From Actinomadura hibisca NBRC 15177 (lineage in GTDB: Bacteria > Actinomycetota > Actinomycetes > Streptosporangiales > Streptosporangiaceae): a stretch of DNA of 64,000 nt. The stretch spans positions 1-64,000 of the forward strand of contig NZ_BCRO01000019.1 of NCBI RefSeq assembly GCF_001552635.1, in the 5' to 3' direction. The notes below the pieces were generated by a model, which saw only the letters and a program-made list of their open reading frames with translations, ran no database searches and had not been told where the DNA came from. The translations under genes and the position numbers were made by a program. Below, piece by piece: positions 7,728 to 17,570 of the stretch. Within the stretch, counting starts at the first letter, position 1. Every line of letters starts with the position of its first letter.

Positions 7728-8776
7728 CAGACGTTGACCTCTGCCTTTCCGCCTGCCTTGAGGATGGAGTTGAGAACGGTCAGGTCGTAGATGCCCTTGA
7801 GGTCGACCGGCTCCAGCAGGCCGACGTCCTGGGCGTTCTTGGCGCCGGTCTCCAGCGAGGAGGCGATCGGGTCGTTGGTGAACTCGACGTTCTTGAAGGT
7901 CGAGTCCAGCACCTCGGGCTTGAGCGGCTTGCCGGTCAGCACGTTGAGCTGGTCGTTGGCGACCTTGGCGGCGGCGGCCTTGTCGTCGTTGATGAACTGG
8001 TTGGCCTCGACGTGCGCCTCCAGGAGCTTCTTGACCAGGTCCGGGTGCTCCTTCTGGAAGTCGGTGCGCACCAGCAGGTGGGTGATGACGAACTTGCCGC
8101 CGGGCCACAACGTCTTCTCGTCCACCAGGACCTTGCCCTTGCTCTCCAGCTGGAGGCGGCTGGCGAACGGCTCGGGCACCCACGCGCCGTCGATCTTGCC
8201 CTCGGCGAACGCCTGGAGGGTCAGCGAGTTCTCCTGCGGCACGACCTTGACGTCGCCGCCGCCCGCGAGGTCGGTCTTGAGGCCCTGCTGCTTCAGCCAG
8301 TGCCGCAGCGCCACGTCCTGGGTGTTGCCCTTCTGCGGCGTGGCGATCTTCTTGCCCTTGAGGTCGGCCGCCGTCTTGATCTCCGGCTTGACGACCAGCG
8401 CCACGCCGCCCGAGGCCGCCCCGGCGATGATCTTCACGGCCTTGCCCTTGGACTTGGCCCAGGCGTTGATGGCCGGGTTCGGGCCGACGTAGGTGGCGTC
8501 GATGCCCTTGGCGAACAGCGCCTCGACGGCGGCGGGCCCGGCGTTGAAGGACTGGGTGCGCAGCTTGACGCCGCTGCCCAGGTGCTTCTCGTAGATCTTG
8601 TTCTTGATGCCGACCAGCGCGGTGGCGTGCGTGATGTTCGGGAAGAAGCCCAGGCGGACCTCGCCGGAACCCGCCTTCCCGCCGCCCGAGTCGTCACCAC
8701 AGGCGCTGAGCGTTCCCGCACCGGCCAGGACGATCAGGGCTGTGGCGGCGATCCGGCCGCGGAACCTACGAACCAT
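7727..8776 (-). CDS. ABC transporter substrate-binding lipoprotein, SsuA-like
   Basis: A protein of about 349 residues with a lipoprotein signal ending in LSACG (lipobox), so it is anchored outside the membrane. The mature part begins VRLGFFPNITHATALVG, typical of the NMT1/SsuA-like periplasmic binding fold for sulfonates, nitrate or thiamine precursors. It is first in the operon with the ATPase and permease. Two in-frame ATGs exist (8785 and 8776). 8776 has AGGGA at proper spacing, while at 8785 the site is too close. The upstream AT-richer stretch (8786-8850) probably holds the promoter. The exact substrate is not determined; a sulfur compound is the best guess. Confidence 0.87.
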   Translation of the reverse strand: MVRRFRGRIAATALIVLAGAGTLSACGDDSGGGKAGSGEVRLGFFPNITHATALVGIKNKIYEKHLGSGVKLRTQSFNAGPAAVEALFAKGIDATYVGPNPAINAWAKSKGKAVKIIAGAASGGVALVVKPEIKTAADLKGKKIATPQKGNTQDVALRHWLKQQGLKTDLAGGGDVKVVPQENSLTLQAFAEGKIDGAWVPEPFASRLQLESKGKVLVDEKTLWPGGKFVITHLLVRTDFQKEHPDLVKKLLEAHVEANQFINDDKAAAAKVANDQLNVLTGKPLKPEVLDSTFKNVEFTNDPIASSLETGAKNAQDVGLLEPVDLKGIYDLTVLNSILKAGGKAEVNV

Positions 8777-8872
8777 TGTCGGCATTCCCTACTAATCAAG
8801 TCGGATTGACGTGCACAGTAGACAATGTAGGTAATGGAAGCGTCAAGTCGCTTGCGCGGCACGATTGCGTAA

Positions 8873-10258
<1,386 letters not shown>

Positions 10259-10265
10259 CCCGCGC

Positions 10266-10294
10266 CGGGCCGGGGCCGCGACGGCCCCGGCCCG
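10266..10294 (+). terminator. Hairpin after enolase
   Basis: CGGGCCGGGGCC (10266-10277) pairs perfectly with GGCCCCGGCCCG (10283-10294) around a 5-nt loop, 8 nt after the eno stop. There is no T-run, as is usual in this GC-rich genome. Confidence 0.7.
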
Positions 10295-10350
10295 CGCAGG
10301 GCGCCGTACGGCGCGCCGGCCCGACCCGACCCGCGAACTGGGGGCACCCC

Positions 10351-10794
10351 TTGGCGAAGGGCGACGACCGCACCGTCTCCCGGGAGGACGACGACTCCCC
10401 GGCAGGCGGCGCGCGCCGCAACAATCCCGCCCTGACCAGCCGCGCCGCGATCCTGGCGGTGGTGGTCTGCGCGATCGCGCTGAGCCTGGCCTATCCCGTC
10501 CGGGAGTACATCGCCCAGCGGCAGGAGATCGCCGACCTCCAGCACAAGGAGCACCAGGCGCGCAGGCAGGTCGAGGAACTCGCCCAACGCAAGCAGCGGC
10601 TGGGCGACAGGTCGTACATTGAGCGGGAGGCCAAGCAGCGGCTGCACTACTGCATGCCGGGGGAGAAGTGCTACATCGTCCTGGACGGCGGCGGCGGCAA
10701 CGGGCGGCAGGCCGAGCGGGGCGGTCCGGCGAGCAGGCCGCCGTGGTACGAGACACTGTGGCGGTCGGTGGAGACCGCCGACCGGACGCGCTGA
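10351..10794 (+). CDS. Septum formation initiator family protein (DivIC/FtsB-like)
   Basis: A 147-residue bitopic membrane protein. It has a charged N-terminus of about 30 residues, one transmembrane helix (AAILAVVVCAIALSLAYPV, about residues 32-50) and then a coiled coil (QRQEIADLQHKEHQARRQVE) ending in the conserved YIEREAKQRLHYCMPGEKCY segment of the actinobacterial DivIC/FtsB family. It acts in the divisome, outside the membrane, with FtsL and FtsQ. It starts with TTG at 10351, about 8 nt after a GGGGG run. The conserved neighbourhood (eno upstream, DUF501 downstream) supports the assignment. Confidence 0.88.
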   Translation: MAKGDDRTVSREDDDSPAGGARRNNPALTSRAAILAVVVCAIALSLAYPVREYIAQRQEIADLQHKEHQARRQVEELAQRKQRLGDRSYIEREAKQRLHYCMPGEKCYIVLDGGGGNGRQAERGGPASRPPWYETLWRSVETADRTR

Positions 10795-10900
10795 CCGCGT
10801 GCCGCGCCCGCCGGGACGACCGGCGGCACCGGCGGGGGGCCGGGGCGGCGCGGGCACGCACACGACTGGAACCCGCGACCCGCGGGTGGGGACCCAACAC

Positions 10901-11449
10901 ATGATCGACGAACGTGACAGGGCCGCGGTGGCGGCCCAGCTCGGCCGCGAACCGCGCGGCATCCGGCGGGTGGCCTACCGCTGCCCGTGCGGCCTGCCCG
11001 CGGTGATCGAGACCGCGCCGCGGCTGCCCGACGGGACGCCGTTCCCGACGCTGTTCTACCTGACCTGCCCCAAGGCGGCCTCGGCGATCGGGACGCTGGA
11101 GGGCAGCGGCGTCATGCGGGGCATGCAGGAGCGGCTGGCCACCGATCCGGGGCTGCGGGCCGAGTACGAGGCCGCGCACCGCGACTACCTGGAGCGCCGC
11201 GACCGGGCCACCGTCGAGGACGGGATCGAGCCGCTGCCCGAGGGGATGCAGAGCGCGGGCGGGATGCCCGAGCGGGTCAAGTGCCTGCACGCCCTGATCG
11301 GGCACGAGCTGGCCGTGCCGGGGGCCAACCCGTTCGGCCGCGAGGGGCTGGAGGCGCTGCCGGAGTGGTGGCGCTCGGGCCCGTGCGTGTGCGTGCCCGG
11401 CCCCGACGACGACCCGACCCCCGCCCCCGCCCCCGAGGAGACCCCGTGA
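10901..11449 (+). CDS. DUF501 domain-containing protein
   Basis: A 182-residue member of DUF501, a family of unknown function that in actinobacteria is encoded between divIC and ppx. The family pattern is visible: GREPRGIRRVAYRCPCGLPA near the start, LFYLTCPKAASAIGTLE, and VKCLHALIGHELA with conserved Cys and His that could bind a metal. The C-terminus is an acidic, Pro/Ala-rich tail. The ATG at 10901 was chosen at the start of homology-like sequence. Its stop overlaps the next start (GTGA), so it is coupled to the phosphatase gene. Confidence 0.88.
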   Translation: MIDERDRAAVAAQLGREPRGIRRVAYRCPCGLPAVIETAPRLPDGTPFPTLFYLTCPKAASAIGTLEGSGVMRGMQERLATDPGLRAEYEAAHRDYLERRDRATVEDGIEPLPEGMQSAGGMPERVKCLHALIGHELAVPGANPFGREGLEALPEWWRSGPCVCVPGPDDDPTPAPAPEETP

Positions 11450-12378
11450 CACGCGTCGCCGCCATCGACTGCGGGACCAACTCGGTCCGCCTGCTGATCG
11501 CCGATATCGCGGGCGGCCGGGACGGCGGGACGCTCACCGACGTCGAGCGCCGCATGGAGATCGTCCGCCTCGGCCAGGGCGTGGACCGCACCGGCCGCCT
11601 GGCCCCCGAGGCCCTGGAACGCACGTTCGCCGCGATGCGCGGCTACGCCGCCCTGATCGCCGAGCACCGGGCCGAGAAAGTGCGGGTGGTGGCGACCAGC
11701 GCGACGCGCGACGCCGAGAACCGCGCCGAGTTCGTCAGCGGCGTGGTGGAGATCTTCGGGGTGGTGCCCGAGGTGATCACCGGCGACGAGGAGGCGCGGC
11801 TGTCGTTCATCGGCGCGACCCGCGAGCTGGCCGAGCTGCGCCCGGCCCGCCCCTACCTGGTGGTGGACATCGGCGGCGGCTCCACCGAGTTCGTGCTGGG
11901 CTCGGCCGACGTCGAGGCGGCCCGCTCGGTGAACATCGGCTGCGTCCGCATGACCGAGCGGCACCTGAGGGACGGCGACCCGCCCACCCCCGACCAGATC
12001 TCCGGCGCGGCCGCCGACATCGACGCCGCGCTGGCCGAGGTGCGCGAGAGCGTCCCGGTGGACGAGGCCCGCACGCTGGTGGGCCTCGCCGGATCGGTCA
12101 CCACCGTCGCCGGGATCGCGCTGGGGCTGGAGGAGTACGACCCGGCGCGCATCCACCAGACGCGCATCACCGCGACCCAGGTCCACGAGGTCACCCGCAA
12201 CCTGCTGCACGCCACCCGGGCCGAGCGCGCCGAGATCGGCGTGATGCACCCGGGCCGCGTGGACGTGATCGGCGCGGGGGCCCTCATCCTGGACCGGATC
12301 ATGCGCGAGTACGGGTTCGGCGCGGTGGTCGTCAGCGAGCACGACATCCTGGACGGGATCGCCTGGTCCTTGGCGTGA
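11446..12378 (+). CDS. Ppx/GppA family exopolyphosphatase
   Basis: A 310-residue protein of the Ppx/GppA phosphatase family (actin-like ATPase fold), which cuts phosphate from polyphosphate or the 5' phosphate from pppGpp. The phosphate-1 motif AAIDCGTNSVRLLIAD is at residues 5-20, and a second glycine-rich loop VVDIGGGSTEF is near residue 139. It lacks the extra C-terminal domains of E. coli Ppx, as is typical of the short actinobacterial forms. The GTG start overlaps the DUF501 stop by 4 bp. An unusual branched palindrome follows. Confidence 0.93.
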   Translation: MTRVAAIDCGTNSVRLLIADIAGGRDGGTLTDVERRMEIVRLGQGVDRTGRLAPEALERTFAAMRGYAALIAEHRAEKVRVVATSATRDAENRAEFVSGVVEIFGVVPEVITGDEEARLSFIGATRELAELRPARPYLVVDIGGGSTEFVLGSADVEAARSVNIGCVRMTERHLRDGDPPTPDQISGAAADIDAALAEVRESVPVDEARTLVGLAGSVTTVAGIALGLEEYDPARIHQTRITATQVHEVTRNLLHATRAERAEIGVMHPGRVDVIGAGALILDRIMREYGFGAVVVSEHDILDGIAWSLA

Positions 12379-12389
12379 TTTTGGAAGCC

Positions 12390-12540
12390 CCGGCCCAGGG
12401 CGCTCGCCTGGCGGCTCGCACCCTGACCGTGTCTTGGCGAGTGCCAATCGCTTCGCGATCTGGCCGGGTGCGGCTCGCCTCCGGCTTTGCTGCACCCGGC
12501 CAGGTCGGGCACTCGCGTGGGGGCTGAGGTCTTGGGCCGG
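12390..12540. repeat. Nested, branched palindromic element
   Basis: Between ppx and the DUF2510 gene lie nested inverted repeats. CCGGCCCA (12390-12397) pairs with TGGGCCGG (12533-12540), and GCGAGTGCC (12437-12445) pairs with GGCACTCGC (12508-12516). Inside those are two hairpins: ATCGC-TTC-GCGAT (12447-12459), and CTGGCCGGGTGC (12460-12471) with GCACCCGGCCAG (12492-12503). The result would be a multi-branched stem structure in DNA or RNA. It may be a terminator for the convergent genes or a dispersed palindromic repeat. Confidence 0.7.
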
Positions 12541-12542
12541 AC

Positions 12543-13364
12543 CTAGCGCTTGACGGCCGCCAGCAGCGCCGGGATCAGGACGGCGTTGGGGTTCTGCTGC
12601 GGGACGTACAGCACCGACGCCGAGCCGCTGGACTGCTGGATCCAGACCCGGCCGTTCTCCAGCACCGCACCGGAGATCGCCGACCAGCTCAGCGACACGC
12701 GGTTGCCGCGCACCCCGCCCGGGTGCACGGTCAGGCCCTGCGCGACGTCGATCGACTCGCCCGCCCGCACGCTGCCCGCCAGCTCGGCGACCAGGCGCTG
12801 CTCGACGTTGCGGTGGCACAGCTCCACCAGGCGCTGCCAGAGCCGTTCGGGGTCGGAGGACCCGCCCGCCCCGCCGCCGGTGGCCGTGCCGGAGTCGATG
12901 ACGACCTCGACGCGGGGACCGCCGTGGAAGGGGTTGCGGCCCACCTGGAAGATCCACTGCGTGCCCGGTCGCTGGCCGTGGCCGCCGGGGACGCTGGCGG
13001 CCCAGTAGGCGATCCACTCCACGTGCGTCCAGGCCAGCGAGGTGTTGCCGTAGGAGATGACCAGCTCGTCGGCGTGCAGGTGGAGGCCGCGCACGGTCGC
13101 GTCCACGGGCGGGGTGGACGGCTGGGGCTGCTGCGTCCAGCCGTGCCCGTAGGGCTGCTGGTACTGCTGCGGTTGCTGGTGCGCGGGTTGTTGCGGTGCC
13201 GGCTGGACGGGTTGTTGCTGCACCGCCGGTTGTTGCTGCGCCGGTTGTTGTTGCGGCTGCGGGATGGGCGGCTGCGGGTTCATGTGCTGGGTCCAGCTCT
13301 GGCCGTCCCACCAGCGCAGGCTGCCGCTGCCGTAGGGGTCGGGATACCAGCCCGCTTGTGACAA
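12543..13364 (-). CDS. DUF2510 protein with Gln/Pro-rich linker
   Basis: A 273-residue protein. The N-terminus has the DUF2510 pattern AGWYPDPYGSGSLRWWDGQSWT (residues 4-25), a short Trp-rich motif usually fused to membrane or surface proteins. Residues 30-85 are a Gln/Pro-rich low-complexity linker with repeated QQP units. The C-terminal region (about 90-273) is a mixed alpha/beta domain of unknown function. A TTG start at 13364 is proposed because GGAGG lies 6 nt upstream; an in-frame ATG at 13379 has no such site. The 0.15-kb branched palindrome lies just past its end. Confidence 0.75.
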   Translation of the reverse strand: MSQAGWYPDPYGSGSLRWWDGQSWTQHMNPQPPIPQPQQQPAQQQPAVQQQPVQPAPQQPAHQQPQQYQQPYGHGWTQQPQPSTPPVDATVRGLHLHADELVISYGNTSLAWTHVEWIAYWAASVPGGHGQRPGTQWIFQVGRNPFHGGPRVEVVIDSGTATGGGAGGSSDPERLWQRLVELCHRNVEQRLVAELAGSVRAGESIDVAQGLTVHPGGVRGNRVSLSWSAISGAVLENGRVWIQQSSGSASVLYVPQQNPNAVLIPALLAAVKR

Positions 13365-13526
13365 GGCACGCCTCCGCATCGCACGGTGCGCCGGAACTCC
13401 CCCCGACCCGGCGGAACCTGATCGTATCGACCCCGGCCCTCCGGCACACGGCCTTGTCCGGCCGCCCGCCCCGGCCCCGCCGGGCCCCGGGCGGGACGGC
13501 TCCGACCTGCGTGGCAGCATGGACGG

Positions 13527-14345
13527 ATGACGAGCAACGAGCCCTTCGTGCCGCCCGGTACGGGGTGGCCGGAGGATCCGGCCCGCCCGGACACGCCCGT
13601 CGCGCACGGGCCGCTGGAGGTCGCCGAGCTGGCCGTGGACGCCCCCGGCCTGCACGAGCTGTGCGCGCGGCAGTCGGTGTGCCGGGCCTGCGACCGGCTG
13701 GTGGCCTGGCGGGAGAAGATCGCGGTCGAGCGGCGGCGGGCGTTCATCGACGAGCGGTACTGGGGCCGTCCCATCGCCGGATGGGGCGAGGACGAGCCGC
13801 GCATCCTGATCGTGGGCCTCGCCCCGGCCGCGCACGGCGGCAACCGCACCGGCCGCATCTTCACCGGCGACCGCTCGGGCGACTGGTTGTTCGCCTCGCT
13901 GCACCGCGTGGGCCTGGCGGCGCTGCCCACCAGCGTGCGGGCCGGGGACGGCCAGCGGCTCATCGGCGCGCGGATGGTCGCCTCGGTGCGGTGCGCGCCG
14001 CCCGACAACAAGCCGACCCCCGCCGAGCGCCTGACGTGCCAGCCCTGGCTGGCCCGCGAGATCGAGGACGTCGCGCCGAGCGTGCGGTGCATGGTGATGC
14101 TGGGCGGATTCGCCTGGCAGGGGGTGTGGCCCGCGCTCAAGCAGGCCGGGTACGAGGTGCCGCGCCCGCGCCCCAAGTTCGGGCACGGCGTGGAGACCGA
14201 GATCACATCGACGGTCGAGGGCGCCGCTCCGGTGACGCTGGTGGGCTGCTACCACCCGAGCCAGCAGAACACCTTCACCGGCCGCGTCACCGAGGAGATG
14301 CTCGACGCCGTCTTCACCCGGGCGCGGACGCTGGCCGGCCTCTGA
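13527..14345 (+). CDS. Type 5 uracil-DNA glycosylase (UdgB)
   Basis: A 272-residue Fe-S uracil-DNA glycosylase of family 5. Near residue 45 lie closely spaced cysteines ([20 protein letters not shown]) that with later cysteines bind a 4Fe-4S cluster. Motif A is [20 protein letters not shown], and motif B is [11 protein letters not shown] near residue 246. The enzyme removes uracil, hypoxanthine or related deaminated bases from DNA, useful in a high-GC genome prone to cytosine deamination. ATG at 13527; the upstream CAGCATGGACGG suggests a leaderless transcript. A strong terminator follows. Confidence 0.88.
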   Translation: MTSNEPFVPPGTGWPEDPARPDTPVAHGPLEVAELAVDAPGLHELCARQSVCRACDRLVAWREKIAVERRRAFIDERYWGRPIAGWGEDEPRILIVGLAPAAHGGNRTGRIFTGDRSGDWLFASLHRVGLAALPTSVRAGDGQRLIGARMVASVRCAPPDNKPTPAERLTCQPWLAREIEDVAPSVRCMVMLGGFAWQGVWPALKQAGYEVPRPRPKFGHGVETEITSTVEGAAPVTLVGCYHPSQQNTFTGRVTEEMLDAVFTRARTLAGL

Positions 14346-14395
14346 ACGGACCGGCCCGCGCGCAGGAACGGCGGGCCAGGGCCAGGCCAAGCGAC

Positions 14396-14438
14396 CCGGA
14401 CGGCTGATCGGCCCCCCGCGAGCCGATCAGCCGTCCGG
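14396..14438 (+). terminator. Terminator after the uracil-DNA glycosylase
   Basis: CCGGACGGCTGATCGGC (14396-14412) pairs perfectly over 17 bp with 14422-14438 around a 9-nt loop. It sits in the 275-bp gap before the next gene. The rest of that gap (14440-14620) shows only a possible promoter and no gene. Confidence 0.8.
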
Positions 14439-14620
14439 CCGCTGGGCGCCCCCGTCGGGCCCTGTCCCGCCGCCGTTCTGTACTGCACTGGGTGAGATGC
14501 TCTGAAGGACGGAGTTGTTCGCCGGGAACCGGGTTTCTTTGGTGATGGTCCGTCCGGCCGGGCGAGCATCCATCGCCGGATGGGGGGAATATCGCCCTAC
14601 CCGTGGGTACGAGTCCTGCC

Positions 14621-15970
14621 ATGCCTCCTGAACGAACCCCCGAGAAGGCCCGGCACATCCTGATCATCGGCGGCGGTTACGTCGGCATGTACACCGCTCT
14701 GCGGCTGCAGAAGAAGTTGCGCGCCGAGCTCAGGCGCGGCGATGTCGAGATCACCGTCATCGACCCGCAGTCCTACATGACCTACCAGCCGTTCCTGCCC
14801 GAGGCGGCGGCGGGCAACCTGGAGCCCCGGCACGTGGTGGCCCCGCTGCGCCGCGTGCTCAGGCGCTGCCGGGTCCGCAACGGCTACGTGACCCGCATCG
14901 ACCACGCGCGCAAGAGCGTCACCTACTGCCCGGCGGGCACCGACTCGGCCGGAGCCGACGGCAGGGAGATCCGCTACGACTTCCTGGTGGTGGCCGCCGG
15001 GTCGATCTCGCGGTTGTTGCCGATCCCCGGCCTCGGCGACTGCGGTATCGGCTTCAAGACCGTCGAAGAGGCCATCTACCTGCGCAACCACGTGCTGCAC
15101 CAGCTCGACATCGCCGCCTCCAACGAAGGCGACGAGCGGGTGCGGCGGCGCGCGCTGACGTTCGTGTTCGTCGGCGCCGGGTTCGCCGGGATCGAGGCGC
15201 TGGCCGAGCTGGAGGACATGGCCCGCGACGCGCTGAAGTGGTATCCCGGGATCAAGGCCGAGGAGATGCGCTGGATGATGGTCGAGGCCACCGACCGCAT
15301 CCTGCCCGAGGTCGGCCCGGAGATGGGCCGCTGGACGGCCGAGGCGCTGCGCAAGCGCGGCATCGAGATCAAGACCGAGACGTTGCTGAAGTCGGCGGAG
15401 AACCGGCGGATCGTGCTGAGCGACGGCGAGGAGTTCGAGGCCGGGACGCTGGTGTGGACGGCGGGCGTCAAGGCCCACCCGGTGGTGCGCGAGAGCGACC
15501 TGCCCATCGACGACAAGGGCCGCGTCATCGCCACCGCCGAGCTGACCGTCGAGGGCCTGGAGCGCGTCTACGCGGCGGGCGACAACGCGCGCGTGCCCGA
15601 CCTCACCGACACCGGCGACTACTGCGCCCCCAACGCCCAGCACGCCGTCCGGCAGGCCAAGCGGCTGGCCGACAACATCGTGGCCGACTACCGCGGCAAG
15701 CCCCGCAAGCAGTACGTGCACGCCTACGTGGGCTCGGTGGCCGGACTCGGCCTGCACAAGGGTGTGGCGAACGTCTACGGCATCAAGCTGCGCGGACTGC
15801 TCGCCTGGTTCATGCACCGCACTTACCATTTGTCACGGATGCCGACCACCAACCGGAAGATGCGCGTCACCGCCGACTGGACGCTGGCGTTCTTCTTCCG
15901 GCGGGAGATCGTCTCCCTCGGGGAACTGGAACGCCCCCGCGAGGAGTTCGAACTGGCGAGCAAGGGATAA
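14621..15970 (+). CDS. ndh: Type II NADH dehydrogenase (NDH-2)
   Basis: A 449-residue flavoprotein that passes electrons from NADH to menaquinone without pumping protons, on the inner face of the membrane. It has an FAD motif ILIIGGGYVGMYTALRL near residues 15-31, a TYQPFLPEAAAG motif, the NADH motif FVFVGAGFAGIEALAEL, and the second FAD motif VYAAGDNARVPD. The C-terminal amphipathic part contains LRGLLAWFMHRTYHL, typical for membrane attachment. ATG 14621 was chosen; GTG 14603 is possible. It is followed 30 bp later by a cyclopropane-synthase-like gene, probably in the same transcript. Confidence 0.92.
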   Translation: MPPERTPEKARHILIIGGGYVGMYTALRLQKKLRAELRRGDVEITVIDPQSYMTYQPFLPEAAAGNLEPRHVVAPLRRVLRRCRVRNGYVTRIDHARKSVTYCPAGTDSAGADGREIRYDFLVVAAGSISRLLPIPGLGDCGIGFKTVEEAIYLRNHVLHQLDIAASNEGDERVRRRALTFVFVGAGFAGIEALAELEDMARDALKWYPGIKAEEMRWMMVEATDRILPEVGPEMGRWTAEALRKRGIEIKTETLLKSAENRRIVLSDGEEFEAGTLVWTAGVKAHPVVRESDLPIDDKGRVIATAELTVEGLERVYAAGDNARVPDLTDTGDYCAPNAQHAVRQAKRLADNIVADYRGKPRKQYVHAYVGSVAGLGLHKGVANVYGIKLRGLLAWFMHRTYHLSRMPTTNRKMRVTADWTLAFFFRREIVSLGELERPREEFELASKG

Positions 15971-16000
15971 CCACCGCACCGACGAGGAGGCGCACACTCC

Positions 16001-17266
16001 ATGCACGACGGCGTCGCCTCCCGCCTCGCGCCGCTGGTCAACCGCATCCTGCTCGGCGAGCAGGACGGCGGCGAACCGCCGGTGCGCATCCGCGCCTGGG
16101 ACGGCAGCGAGCTCGGCCCCGCCGGGGCGCCCACCTTCGTGGTGCGGCACCGTCGCGCGCTGCGCCGGTTGTTGTGGAAGCCGGGCGAGATCGGGCTGGT
16201 GCGCGCCTACGTGGCGGGCGAGCTGGACATCGAGGGCGACGTGTTCGCCGCGCTCGGGGCCGTCCAGCGGGTGATGCGCAGCGGCGACGAGCCGATCCGG
16301 CTGAGCAGCGACGACAAGCGGGAGATCGTGCGGACGGCGGTGATGCTCGGCGCCGTCGGCCCCGAGCCCAAGCCGCCCGCCGAGGAGTTCGCCCCCGGTG
16401 ACCGCGCCTCTGGCGACCATGCCCGGGGCGGCCCGCTGGGGGAGTCGGCGGCGTTCTTCGCCCGGATGCTGGGGCCGTCGCTGGCGCACGGCAGCGGGCA
16501 GTGGGAGCAGGCCGTCGACCTGGACGACGCGCAGCGCGCCGCCCTGGACGGGGCCGCCGAGCGCCTGGGCCTGTACCCGGGCGCGCGGATGCTGGACCTG
16601 AACCCGGGCTGGGGCACGTTCGCGCTGCACGCCGCGCGCCACCACCAGGTGCGCGTGGTGGCGCTGTGCCGCACCATCGAGCAGGCCGACCACCTGCGCG
16701 ACCGCGCCGCCGCCGAGGGCGTGGCCGAGCGTGTCGAGACGCGCGGCCACGACCTGGCCGAGGCGGGGGACGGCCCCTACGACGCCATCGCCGGGCTCGC
16801 CGGGGTCGAGCCCGCCGACCACGACGCCGCCCGCCTGCACGCCCTGCTGGCGCCTACCGGGCGGCTGCTGCTCCAGCAGCAGGTGCGCCGACCCGGCCCG
16901 CACCAGGTCCGCCGGACCTTCACCACCAGCTACATGTTCCCCGAGGACGCCGAGCTGCGGCCGCTGGCCGAGATCGTCGCGGGCCTGGAGGACGCCGGTC
17001 TGGAGGTGCGCGGCGTCGGCGCGCTGCGCGAGCACCACGCCCGCACGCTGCGCGCCTGGGCCGCCAACCTGGAGCGGCACTGGGCCGAGTGCGCCGAGCT
17101 GGCCGGTCCCGGCCGCGCCCGGGTGTGGTTGTTGTACCTGGCCGCCTCGGCGCTGGCGTGCGAGAGCGGGCGCGTCGGCGTTCACGAGATCTGCGCGATC
17201 CGCCGCGACCACGACGGCCGCGCGGGCGTCACGCTGGTGGAGGGACGCGCGGTGATGAGCCGCTGA
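16001..17266 (+). CDS. Degenerate cyclopropane-fatty-acyl-phospholipid synthase-like protein
   Basis: A 421-residue protein that aligns by layout with the CFA synthase/mycolic acid cyclopropane synthase family: an N-terminal lipid-binding region (residues 1-110) and a SAM-methyltransferase domain (about 165-400). Key motifs are worn. The usual Y-[DS]-x-[GS]-NDFY segment is replaced by ESAAFFARMLGPSLAHG, and the SAM loop reads MLDLNPGWGTF instead of a GCGWG loop. It may have lost activity, use another substrate, or act as a scaffold. ATG 16001 has GAGGAGG 10 nt upstream. It sits in an apparent operon behind ndh. Confidence 0.75.
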   Translation: MHDGVASRLAPLVNRILLGEQDGGEPPVRIRAWDGSELGPAGAPTFVVRHRRALRRLLWKPGEIGLVRAYVAGELDIEGDVFAALGAVQRVMRSGDEPIRLSSDDKREIVRTAVMLGAVGPEPKPPAEEFAPGDRASGDHARGGPLGESAAFFARMLGPSLAHGSGQWEQAVDLDDAQRAALDGAAERLGLYPGARMLDLNPGWGTFALHAARHHQVRVVALCRTIEQADHLRDRAAAEGVAERVETRGHDLAEAGDGPYDAIAGLAGVEPADHDAARLHALLAPTGRLLLQQQVRRPGPHQVRRTFTTSYMFPEDAELRPLAEIVAGLEDAGLEVRGVGALREHHARTLRAWAANLERHWAECAELAGPGRARVWLLYLAASALACESGRVGVHEICAIRRDHDGRAGVTLVEGRAVMSR

Positions 17267-17361
17267 CCGGTCCCTTGCTCCGGCCGCGCCGGGAAGGGAA
17301 ATCAACGGGTCCAACGGGGCTCGGCGGAATATCGGTTGCCCGAGAAGTTAATGGGCACCAG

Positions 17362-17367
17362 TATGAT
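17362..17367 (+). promoter_or_regulatory. -10 promoter element of the tRNA gene
   Basis: TATGAT is a near-perfect -10 box 6 nt before the tRNA's first base. No convincing -35 box is seen at 17-18 bp; TTGCCC at 17336 is 20 bp away. Confidence 0.5.
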
Positions 17368-17373
17368 TGCCAG

Positions 17374-17447
17374 GCCCCTGTGGCCCAATGGCAGAGGCGG
17401 GCTCTTTAAAAGAGCTTATTGTGTCGGTTCGAATCCGACCAGGGGCA
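17374..17447 (+). tRNA. tRNA with anticodon UAA and a short variable loop
   Basis: A 74-nt cloverleaf. The acceptor stem is GCCCCTG (17374-17380) with CAGGGGC (17440-17446), discriminator A at 17447, no encoded CCA. The D stem is only 3 bp. The anticodon stem is GGCTC/GAGCT with loop TTTAAAA, giving anticodon UAA, which would read leucine UUA codons. The T stem is GTCGG/CCGAC with loop TTCGAAT. The variable region is only 6 nt, whereas bacterial tRNA-Leu has a long variable arm, so the isotype is uncertain. It stands alone, between its own -10 box and a strong hairpin. Confidence 0.75.
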
Positions 17448-17452
17448 CCGAC

Positions 17453-17482
17453 CGGCCGGCGTCTCGCCCGAGACGCCGGCCG
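17453..17482 (+). terminator. Terminator of the tRNA gene
   Basis: A perfect 14-bp inverted repeat (17453-17466 with 17469-17482), starting 6 nt past the tRNA. Confidence 0.75.
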
Positions 17483-17570
17483 TCGCCGTCAAGGGGCGCG
17501 CCTCTCGGGAACGATTCCAAGACCTGCGACGTCTAGACTGACGCGGACGCCCTGGCCCTATGGAGGACCG

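Noticed and set aside
17336..17341. TTGCCC as the -35 box of the tRNA promoter
   Set aside because: It lies 20 bp from the -10 box, too far for the usual sigma factor.
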